A stretch of 64,000 nucleotides of DNA from Culturomica massiliensis. Lineage in GTDB: Bacteria > Bacteroidota > Bacteroidia > Bacteroidales > Marinifilaceae. The position numbers and the translations under genes are program-made. Within the stretch, counting starts at the first letter, position 1; every line of letters starts with the position of its first letter. Positions 52,393-60,128 of this stretch are shown piece after piece. The notes under the pieces were generated by a model, which was not told the DNA's origin, did not search any database, and was given only the letters and a program-made list of their open reading frames with translations. The stretch is from positions 806,001-870,000 of the forward strand of contig NZ_LT594621.1 of assembly GCF_900091655.1 (NCBI RefSeq). The letters run 5' to 3'.

Positions 52393-53697
52393 ATGATGGA
52401 AAAATTAAGTTACTATAATCACTACGTACCTATTGATAAAGAAAAAGTGTTATTATACAATTCTTTCAGAGGTTCGTATTCTATTATTAGCAATAGAATT
52501 TACACTGAACTTGTTAAATCAAATAAAGATTTATCACAATTTGAAAAGATGTATAATAATTATTATACAAAACTTAAGAATATCGGCGCAATTGTAGATG
52601 AGGATGTGGATGAAATAAATATTATCAAATTAATTAGATTAAAACGAAGGTTTAGCCTTCATAGATATGATTTGACAATAAACACAACAATGAATTGTAA
52701 TCTTAGATGCTGGTATTGTTATGAAAATCATGTTCAAGAATCAAAAATGACGATCCATACATCCGACTTGATTTTCGAACATGTAGTTCAGCATTATAAT
52801 GCAACTGGTTATAAAGTTCTGAGTCTTAGTTTTTTTGGAGGAGAGCCTCTTCTCAATCCGAAGATTTGTACATCATTATTGTCTAGATGTAAACAGTTCT
52901 GTGATTTGAATAACATACAACTATTGGTTATTTTTACAACCAATGGTACACTTATAACTGAGAAGTTGTTAAATTTTCTCAATGATTATTCAGTACATTT
53001 TCAAATTACCTTTGATGGGAGCAGGTCGCGTCATGATAAAATACGGTTTTCAAAACAAAATCATAAAGGTTCTTATGATAAAATATTGTTAAATCTGCAA
53101 ATGATTTCACAAACTTTACAGAACTACTCTCTCAGAGTGAGAATTAATATAGAAAATGATACGCTTGAGTCTCTTAAAGAGCTTTTAGACGATATTAATT
53201 TTATTGACAGGGCCAAAAGTTCAATAGGAATTCATAAAATATGGCAGGTTGATGATACAACGATTGATTATTCTAATCTTTATGATTTTATTGAAGAAGC
53301 AAATCAGCGAAAACATGTTGTAGATTATAATCCTTTGAAATCAGTAATGACTCATGTTTGTTATGCAGATAACTATAATCAAGCTGTCATTAACTACGAT
53401 GGGAGTGTATTTAAATGCACTGCGAGAGATTTTACGGATGCAAATAAGGAAGGGAATTTATTGCCAAGTGGTACAATAAATTGGAATGTGGAAAAAGTAT
53501 TGTATCGAATGAGTTCTAATATTCCTGTTATGTGCGAGAAATGTAAACTTCTTCCTGCGTGTCCTGGTATTTGTTCACAGAAGGTAATGGATGGAAATGA
53601 AATGCATTGTTCTATTAGTGAACTTGAAGATATTAATGATATTATTCTAATCAACTTCAATCAGTATTTACTGCAAGAGGAATTAAAACAAATTTAA
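52393..53697 (+). CDS. Radical SAM/SPASM peptide maturase
   Basis: 434 residues. Residues 1-90 form a small N-terminal region (YNHYVPIDKEKVLLYNS, NIGAIVDED) like the peptide-recognition part of peptide maturases. The radical SAM motif is C102-x3-C106-x2-C109 (CNLRCWYC), with FFGGEP at 147-152. The C-terminal SPASM domain has the complete seven-cysteine pattern: C323-x13-G-x4-C342, C381-x2-C384-x5-C390-x3-C394, and C406, expected to hold two auxiliary 4Fe-4S clusters. Such enzymes make thioether or C-C crosslinks in ribosomal peptides. It begins 53 bases after the terminator, and the next gene starts 2 bases after its stop. Confidence 0.93.
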   Translation: MMEKLSYYNHYVPIDKEKVLLYNSFRGSYSIISNRIYTELVKSNKDLSQFEKMYNNYYTKLKNIGAIVDEDVDEINIIKLIRLKRRFSLHRYDLTINTTMNCNLRCWYCYENHVQESKMTIHTSDLIFEHVVQHYNATGYKVLSLSFFGGEPLLNPKICTSLLSRCKQFCDLNNIQLLVIFTTNGTLITEKLLNFLNDYSVHFQITFDGSRSRHDKIRFSKQNHKGSYDKILLNLQMISQTLQNYSLRVRINIENDTLESLKELLDDINFIDRAKSSIGIHKIWQVDDTTIDYSNLYDFIEEANQRKHVVDYNPLKSVMTHVCYADNYNQAVINYDGSVFKCTARDFTDANKEGNLLPSGTINWNVEKVLYRMSSNIPVMCEKCKLLPACPGICSQKVMDGNEMHCSISELEDINDIILINFNQYLLQEELKQI

Positions 53698-53699
53698 CT

Positions 53700-54404
53700 A
53701 TGAAACTTATTTTTAGCCTAATTTTAATGATTACATCTATGACAACAGTAGTGAATGCTCAAACGCTTTGGGTAAATGGAGTTATTTTTTCAGAAAGTGG
53801 AGACAAATTGATAGGTGTCCCATATGCAACTGTATTATATTGCGATTATGATGATCACAATAAAATTGAGTATGTCGGTTTTACAGATCATACTGGATCC
53901 TATGATATTGGCAAAGATGTAGTATCAAAAAAATATTTTGTCAAGATTATAGCTCCGGGCTATCGAGAATTTAGTAAAACCTTTACTAAATTACCTAAAA
54001 GTCACTCAGGTAATCTTACTTTACACTTTAAATTAGAAAAGAATGAGGAGGTTCAGTTCAATGTCAAAAAATATGGTACTGATGCTCTTTCAGCTGAGGC
54101 AGGTACAATAGCTGAGGCTATTGCATCTATTCCGGATGTAGACTTGGACAAAGAAACATTTAACATTACAACTTCAGAAGGTGGAAGTATCAGAATATTT
54201 GTAAATGGGGTATCACTACCTGTAAAAAATTTACCTAAACTCGCAAAAATACCGGCAATAGCCATTGAAAATATTGATTTTATTTTGTTTGATAATAGTA
54301 TTTCTCCTATTTTTTCCGGAGTGATCAATATAGAACTCAAAGATTCTCAAAAAGCATCTGGCATATTGTCTTTTGAACCATATGTTGCAAATCAATTTGA
54401 TTAA
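53700..54404 (+). CDS. Secreted CarboxypepD_reg plus TonB-receptor plug-like protein without barrel
   Basis: 234 residues. Signal peptide 1-20 (ends VNAQ), a regulatory-like beta domain about 24-112 (WVNGVIFSESGDKLIGVPYATV, FTDHTGSYDI, IIAPGYREF), then about 122-215 resembling a TonB-receptor plug (AEAIASIPDVDLDKE, GGSIRIFVNG, LAKIPAIAIENIDFILFD, FSGVINIELKD). The frame ends soon after, where a barrel of 500+ residues would begin in a receptor. The 249 bases that follow show no barrel remnant. It may be a soluble or membrane-associated partner of the next gene product. Translationally close to the maturase gene. Confidence 0.75.
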   Translation: MKLIFSLILMITSMTTVVNAQTLWVNGVIFSESGDKLIGVPYATVLYCDYDDHNKIEYVGFTDHTGSYDIGKDVVSKKYFVKIIAPGYREFSKTFTKLPKSHSGNLTLHFKLEKNEEVQFNVKKYGTDALSAEAGTIAEAIASIPDVDLDKETFNITTSEGGSIRIFVNGVSLPVKNLPKLAKIPAIAIENIDFILFDNSISPIFSGVINIELKDSQKASGILSFEPYVANQFD

Positions 54405-54435
54405 TTGTGCAAATTGGTCGGGTCGAGTTTAAATA

Positions 54436-54474
54436 CTGTCTATTAAAATCTGTCCGTAAGATTTTAATGGACAG
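54436..54474. repeat. Long near-perfect hairpin in the intergenic region
   Basis: Arms 54436-54451 and 54459-54474 pair over 16 positions with one G-T wobble and a 7-base loop (GTCCGTA). No T run follows, so it is an imperfect terminator candidate, an mRNA-stabilising hairpin or a protein-binding site. Confidence 0.7.
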
Positions 54475-54652
54475 TTAGAACGACTCTATATTTTAAGAAA
54501 TCTGAAATAGTTTAGAGTGAGTTAATATAAATTTTAGAACTTATTTTTTATCTTTCTTAACACAGGTTTTCAAAAATATGATTGAATATGTTTTTAAAAA
54601 TTACTCAATTAAATATTTATTTCAGACAAATTTGTTTTAATTGTATGCAATC

Positions 54653-56995
54653 ATGAATCTATATCGTACAATATTGATTTTTTTAATCTTATCTTTATTT
54701 TACCTAACTGCTTTTTCTCAGGTAAAATTTCGAGGAAAGGTGATATCTTCAGCTGGTAAAGTAACAGAACCGCTTGATTTTGCATCGGTTGTGTTAGTTG
54801 ATATTGTGGATACGACTACGATTATAGCTTCTTCGATAACTGATACGAATGGAGATTTTGTGTTTTATAGTTTACAACCTAAAAAATACCGTATTGTCAT
54901 ATCGCGGATTGGATTTTGGAAACTAATTTCAGAAATAAAGGTTGTATACCCATCTGCAGGAAATGAGTTTGTTAAAAATTTTGTTTTAGAATTAAAATCA
55001 GAGCAGATGGAGGAAGTTACTGTTGTTGGAAAGCGTCCAACCCAACAATCAATTGATAAAACTGTTTATAATATCACGTCTTCACAACTTAAAAATAGTG
55101 TTAACAGTATGGATTTGCTTGCCGGGTTATCGAAACTAAGTTTGGATTATGCAAATCAAAAAATTACGACAGTTAATGGAGAAAAAGTCAAAGTATTGAT
55201 AAACGGTGCAAATGCAACAGAACAAGAATTATATGCCATCAATGCACAAAATGTAAAATCAGTAGAATATTATGACTTTCCTCCTGCAAAATATGCAAAC
55301 TACCCGGTCGTTGTTAACATTATTACAAAACATGCAAATGATGGATTGTATGGTGGAGTTAATCTGACGAGTGCTTTCACTACTGGTTTTATAAATGGGG
55401 GGATGTTTATTAATTATAATTGGAAAAATAAAAATCAATTGAAGTTCAATGCTTCTACATATTATCGGAATTATTCTCATATTGAAAGTTCAAACAATTA
55501 TGAATATCAATTAAATGATAAATATCATTTTAGGAGAGAGTTTGAGAAAAGAAAATTTGGATATGATGACAATTACATTTCTATTATATATTCGCGCAAT
55601 GTTGAAGATAAGTATCAGCTACAGATTAAATTTGAGCCCAATTTTCAACACTCGCATAGAGATGGTGCACTTCAGATAGATCAGTATATTGGCCAAAATG
55701 AATATGATCGAACTGGAGTTATATGGGACAGAACAAAGCAATTTACACCTTCACTTGATGTGTATTCTGTAATCAATTTATCTAAAGGTAAGGAACTAAT
55801 GGTAAATTTAACAGGTACATATATTAACGCGGATAAACGGTACAGTCGGAGGGAATATAAAGCAAGTAATGAAGAGTTGGAATTATTGGATAATATGACT
55901 TCAAACAATGTCAAAAAGTCTTTAATGGGTCATATTGATTATACAATGCCTATCAATAAAATGATGCGTTTGAGTATAGGCAATAAATTTTCTGTAGGTA
56001 GACTTACATATAGTATAGATAATAGTTTTGGAAATGGTGATTTTTTCACAAACCAAAACTCAAATAATACATATGCCGAAATTCGTGGAAAGTGGATGAA
56101 TTTTAGTTATCGTTTTAATATCGGCCTCGGATATTATGATAATAGCAGTGATGAAGCCCGGCAAAATGCATGGATGTTTGAGCCTCAAATGCTTATTGGA
56201 TATAACATAACCCCCAATAATATAATTCGGTTTAGCTATAAGAATTCTACAACAATGCCAAGTCTTACTGAGTTAAGTAGTAATAAAATATATATATCAG
56301 AGGGAATTGTTAAAGAGGGAAATCCGTTTCTAAAGAATACAAATATGAATCGGATATTGCTGGTATACGATTATAACAATCCATGGCTTTCTATGAGAAT
56401 CGGTGGTGTGATGCAGCACAAAAAAGATCCTACCAATTCTTTTTTTATTGAAGAAGACGGCCTTATTAGGCTGAAATATGAAAATGCAAACTATGCGTTG
56501 GACTACGGCGCATTGACATCGTTATATTTTGATCCTTTTAAAAATAAGATTTTTACAATAACGGTTGGTGGTACTTTTTCCAGAACTCGTATAAACAGTA
56601 ATATTGTTGGCGAATATACGAAGAATCAATTTAGTCTTAATTATGAGGTCGCTTCAAAAATCAAAGAGTTTACATTTTCATATAGTGCCAATGTAAGAGA
56701 TTGGCAACTCTCAGGGCCATATCTGAATCTTGGAGAAAAAAATTCAACCTTAATGGCTCGATACACTTACAAAAATTTCAGTGTTACAGCCGTTGTTCTT
56801 TGGTTTTTAGTAGATGCTGACTATAAAAGTCGGACATTGAACGAAAGTTTAGTAAAATACAACTTTGTAAATAATATTATAGACAATAAATCAATGTTTA
56901 CGCTGGGAATAATATACAATTTCGGTGTAGGTAAAAAATATAATGAGAGCGAAAGGAGATTAAATAATAGGGATAGAGATGCCGGACTTTTTTAA
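54653..56995 (+). CDS. Outer-membrane plug/beta-barrel protein (TonB-receptor-like)
   Basis: 781 codons from the ATG at 54653. Signal peptide 1-22 (ends TAFSQ), CarboxypepD_reg-like domain about 24-112 (FRGKVISSAGKVTEPLDFASVVLVD, DTNGDFVFYSLQPKKYRI), plug about 120-220 (MEEVTVVGKRPTQQSIDKTV, VKVLINGANATEQEL, VKSVEYYDFPPAKYAN, VVNIITKH) and a barrel to the terminal Phe (OMP_b-brl_3 type). Its plug is comparable with that of the preceding barrel-less protein. It may carry the peptide across the outer membrane or take up a ligand. It is unusual in a secretion cluster and could work in place of TolC, which is inference. Confidence 0.85.
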   Translation: MNLYRTILIFLILSLFYLTAFSQVKFRGKVISSAGKVTEPLDFASVVLVDIVDTTTIIASSITDTNGDFVFYSLQPKKYRIVISRIGFWKLISEIKVVYPSAGNEFVKNFVLELKSEQMEEVTVVGKRPTQQSIDKTVYNITSSQLKNSVNSMDLLAGLSKLSLDYANQKITTVNGEKVKVLINGANATEQELYAINAQNVKSVEYYDFPPAKYANYPVVVNIITKHANDGLYGGVNLTSAFTTGFINGGMFINYNWKNKNQLKFNASTYYRNYSHIESSNNYEYQLNDKYHFRREFEKRKFGYDDNYISIIYSRNVEDKYQLQIKFEPNFQHSHRDGALQIDQYIGQNEYDRTGVIWDRTKQFTPSLDVYSVINLSKGKELMVNLTGTYINADKRYSRREYKASNEELELLDNMTSNNVKKSLMGHIDYTMPINKMMRLSIGNKFSVGRLTYSIDNSFGNGDFFTNQNSNNTYAEIRGKWMNFSYRFNIGLGYYDNSSDEARQNAWMFEPQMLIGYNITPNNIIRFSYKNSTTMPSLTELSSNKIYISEGIVKEGNPFLKNTNMNRILLVYDYNNPWLSMRIGGVMQHKKDPTNSFFIEEDGLIRLKYENANYALDYGALTSLYFDPFKNKIFTITVGGTFSRTRINSNIVGEYTKNQFSLNYEVASKIKEFTFSYSANVRDWQLSGPYLNLGEKNSTLMARYTYKNFSVTAVVLWFLVDADYKSRTLNESLVKYNFVNNIIDNKSMFTLGIIYNFGVGKKYNESERRLNNRDRDAGLF

Positions 56996-57123
56996 TTGCT
57001 TGTTCAGATAACAACATATCATTTCTTATTAATACTCTTTGTATATAGGTTTATAATTACCAACTAAATTTAGTCGTTTATTTGGCAATAACGTTTACAT
57101 CGAATAACAATAAAAATATATGG

Positions 57124-59340
57124 ATGAAGAAAAAATTTCCAATATTTAGACAGTTTGACAGTAGTGATTGTGGAGCAGCATGTGTGAAGATGATAACTGA
57201 ATACTACGGAAAAATAGTTAGTTTTGAAATCATACAGAAAAAATGTGAAATAGGTAAGGAAGGTGTTACTTTCAAAGGAATCTGCAATGCTCTAGAAGAT
57301 CTTGATTTTAAGGTTGTTGCTGGGAAAATTACATATGACGATTTATGCATTAAAGCAATCCTTCCTTGCATTCTTCATTGGCGACAAAATCATTTTGTTG
57401 TTTTGTATAAAATAACTCAGAAGAATAATAAGTACATATTTTATATTGCAGATCCTGGAAGAGGTCTTATAGAATATAATGAAGCTCAATTCTTAAATAA
57501 TTGGTTAAGTACTCATTCTATGGGGTATGATAAAGGCTCTGGGATTTTGCTTGAACCTACAGTTAAGTTTACGCCTTCCGGTAAGTCTCCGAAAAAACAA
57601 AATATCTATGGTAAAAATCTTTCTTTTCTGGGGACATATCTATCCAAATATAAATCATATTTTCTTCAGTTAGGGATAGGGCTTATTGTTGGTAGCGGCA
57701 TGTTGTTTCTATTACCATTTTTGACTCAAACACTTGTTGATACTGGTATTGGTCAAAATGATATTAACATTATTTGGTTAATAATGTTAGGACAGTTTAT
57801 GTTAATATTAGGTAATGCTACAATTGATTTAATAAGAAGATGGATATTACTTCATATTAGCACTAGGATTAATATTTCGCTGATTTCAGATTTCTTTATC
57901 AAACTCATGCGTTTACCTATGTTTTTTTTTGATTCCAAACATTTAGGAGATATTTTGCAAAGAATTGAGGATCATAAAAGAGTTGAACGATTCATCACCG
58001 CACAAACTCTTAATTTACTGTTTGCTTTTGTTAGCTTTATCATATTTGGGCTGATTATATTGATATATAGTTATAAGATATTTATAATATTTATTGTTGG
58101 GAGTATATTGTATGCATTATGGATAAGTCGATTTTTAAAGAAAAGACGTATTTTAGATTACAAATTATTTGAACAATTATCAATTAATCAAAATAAAACA
58201 TATCAGCTTATTTCTGGTATGCAAGATATTAAACTTCATAATTCAGAACAACGTAAACGCTGGGAATGGGAAGATACCCAATCAGATTTGTTCGATGTTA
58301 ATATCGAGATTATGTCCCTTCAACAGGCACAGGAAATTGGAAGTACTTTTATCAATGAATTGAAAAATATGCTTGTAACTATTTTTGCCGCAACAAGTGT
58401 CATTCAGGGGGAGATAACTTTAGGAATGATGTTGTCATTGCAATATATTGTCGGGCAGCTCAATTCGCCTGTATCTGAATTAATGCAGTTTATATATAAG
58501 TGGCAGGATATAAGTATTAGCCTTGAGAGAATTAATGATATTCATTCCAATAGTGATGAAAATACATCTAAAAGATGTGTATGCTCTTTTCCTGAGTCTG
58601 GTAGAGATATTATTTTAGAGAATATGTACTTTAAATATCCAGGGATAAGGGATAAAATGGTATTGGATAATATTAGTTTGAAAATATCGGCAGGTAAAAC
58701 AACTGCAATCGTTGGTGCAAGTGGAAGTGGAAAGACTACGCTGATAAAATTGTTGTTAGGCTATTACGAACCGACGAAAGGTAAAATACTAATTGGAGGT
58801 ATTGATATAAATAACATAAATCTACGATGGTGGAGGGATCGGTGTGGAGTTGTAATGCAGAATGGCTACATTTTTTCAGACACGATTGCTGGAAATATTG
58901 CAGTTTCAGAAAATGCGCCTGATATAAAAAAATTATCGTATGCAGTGAAAATTGCTAATGTAGATGACTTTGTAAATAAACTACCGTTAAAATATAATAC
59001 GATGGTAGGAGATGAAGGCCAGGGATTAAGTCAAGGACAGAAACAGAGGATTCTTATTGCAAGAGCTGTATATAAAGAGTCTGATTATTTATTTTTAGAC
59101 GAAGCGACTAATTCCCTTGATGCTAATAATGAAAAAGATATTGTAACAAATCTTATTGAGTATAACAAAGGTAGAACTGTTATAGTTGTAGCCCATCGTC
59201 TAAGTACGGTAAAAAATGCAGATCAAATTATAGTTTTAGACAATGGACGTATCGTTGAGCGAGGAACTCATAATGATCTGATATCGCAAAAAGGGAATTA
59301 TTATTATCTTGTTAAAAATCAACTTGAATTAGGGAATTGA
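57124..59340 (+). CDS. Peptidase C39-domain ABC transporter (bacteriocin-type exporter)
   Basis: 738 residues from the ATG at 57124; an in-frame TTG 14 codons upstream is disfavoured. The C39 protease domain has Gln10, the catalytic Cys16 (DSSDCGAAC), His90 (HFVVLY) and Asp110 (IADPGRG), so it should cleave after the Gly-Gly of the leader. Six membrane helices follow (about 170-430), then the nucleotide-binding domain with Walker A (GASGSGKTTL), signature (LSQGQKQR), and Walker B (LFLDEATNSLDA). It couples leader removal to export across the inner membrane. Stop overlaps the next gene region; the next ATG begins 5 bases later. Confidence 0.95.
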   Translation: MKKKFPIFRQFDSSDCGAACVKMITEYYGKIVSFEIIQKKCEIGKEGVTFKGICNALEDLDFKVVAGKITYDDLCIKAILPCILHWRQNHFVVLYKITQKNNKYIFYIADPGRGLIEYNEAQFLNNWLSTHSMGYDKGSGILLEPTVKFTPSGKSPKKQNIYGKNLSFLGTYLSKYKSYFLQLGIGLIVGSGMLFLLPFLTQTLVDTGIGQNDINIIWLIMLGQFMLILGNATIDLIRRWILLHISTRINISLISDFFIKLMRLPMFFFDSKHLGDILQRIEDHKRVERFITAQTLNLLFAFVSFIIFGLIILIYSYKIFIIFIVGSILYALWISRFLKKRRILDYKLFEQLSINQNKTYQLISGMQDIKLHNSEQRKRWEWEDTQSDLFDVNIEIMSLQQAQEIGSTFINELKNMLVTIFAATSVIQGEITLGMMLSLQYIVGQLNSPVSELMQFIYKWQDISISLERINDIHSNSDENTSKRCVCSFPESGRDIILENMYFKYPGIRDKMVLDNISLKISAGKTTAIVGASGSGKTTLIKLLLGYYEPTKGKILIGGIDINNINLRWWRDRCGVVMQNGYIFSDTIAGNIAVSENAPDIKKLSYAVKIANVDDFVNKLPLKYNTMVGDEGQGLSQGQKQRILIARAVYKESDYLFLDEATNSLDANNEKDIVTNLIEYNKGRTVIVVAHRLSTVKNADQIIVLDNGRIVERGTHNDLISQKGNYYYLVKNQLELGN

Positions 59341-59345
59341 CGTCT

Positions 59346-60023
59346 ATGGAAAATAATATTGAACTAAGAAGTGAGAAGGTTCGCATGCTATTGGGAAAAA
59401 TTCCGTCAAGGTTTCTTAGATATGGATCAATGATTATTGCAATATCTTTTGTTGTTATGATTGTTATAGTTAATATAATTGAAATTCCTGTTTATGATAA
59501 ATATCCATTAATAATAGACTTTATTCCAAAAGTAAAAAAATTTATAGCTCCCACGAATTCATATGTGACATTTAAAAAAGTATCGACTTGTACATTTGAA
59601 GGAGATACCATTTGTGCAATTGTATCTCAAACAAATTCAGATTCAGTGTATTTCGTAATTGCTCCATTTACAGGGTATATCGAACCGTATGTAAAGAATA
59701 ATGGGAAAGTTGAGAAAAATAAACCATTTTTGGCAATATTTCCTATTAATCCAGAAAAACTTTTGTTTAAAACTAGAGTTCCAATAGCAAAAATTGTCGA
59801 TTTTCAACAAAATATAGATGTAATCGTTGAACTATCTGACAAAAATAAAACCCAACTAAATGGGACTGTGGCTTATCAAGAACCACAAGGTTCGGATCTG
59901 TATCTATTTTTATATATAAATAACTATAACAAAATTAAAAGCTGGAATTCAAGTAACACACAAGGAAAAGTTTTGTTGCTTAGGTCCAAACAGTCACTTT
60001 TTAAAAGTATTATTTCAAAGTAA
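59346..60023 (+). CDS. Short HlyD-like periplasmic adaptor
   Basis: 225 residues from the ATG at 59346. N-terminus ENNIELRSEKVRMLLGKIPSRFLRYG matches adaptors of Bacteroidota C39 exporters, followed by one membrane helix (about 26-47). The periplasmic part contains a lipoyl-like and barrel region (SVYFVIAPFTGYIEPYVKNNGKVEKNKPFLAIFP, and LLFKTRVPIAKIVDFQQNIDVIVEL). The long alpha-helical hairpin of typical HlyD/MFP proteins is missing, making it about 200 residues shorter than usual. It ends before a terminator. Confidence 0.75.
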   Translation: MENNIELRSEKVRMLLGKIPSRFLRYGSMIIAISFVVMIVIVNIIEIPVYDKYPLIIDFIPKVKKFIAPTNSYVTFKKVSTCTFEGDTICAIVSQTNSDSVYFVIAPFTGYIEPYVKNNGKVEKNKPFLAIFPINPEKLLFKTRVPIAKIVDFQQNIDVIVELSDKNKTQLNGTVAYQEPQGSDLYLFLYINNYNKIKSWNSSNTQGKVLLLRSKQSLFKSIISK

Positions 60024-60044
60024 GTGTGACTATCTATCATTTAA

Positions 60045-60074
60045 AAAACGAGACTCATTTTTGAATCTCGTTTT
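60045..60074 (+). terminator. Terminator at the end of the RiPP operon
   Basis: AAAACGAGACTCA (60045-60057) and TGAATCTCGTTTT (60062-60074) form a 13-base stem with one mismatch and a 4-base T loop. T residues follow from 60071. It marks the right edge of the island. Confidence 0.8.
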
Positions 60075-60128
60075 ATGTATTTAAAAATAGTCCTATAGAA
60101 TCGTTTTTCTTTGATATTTTTGGAATTA

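Noticed and set aside
53700..54404. Pseudogene of a TonB receptor caused by frameshift
   Set aside because: No barrel-like sequence in any frame could be read in the 249 bases that follow, and the next gene has its own start and signal peptide.
52109..60023. Class I lanthipeptide cluster
   Set aside because: The leader resembles that class, but no LanB dehydratase or LanC cyclase is encoded and the modifying enzyme is a radical SAM/SPASM protein.
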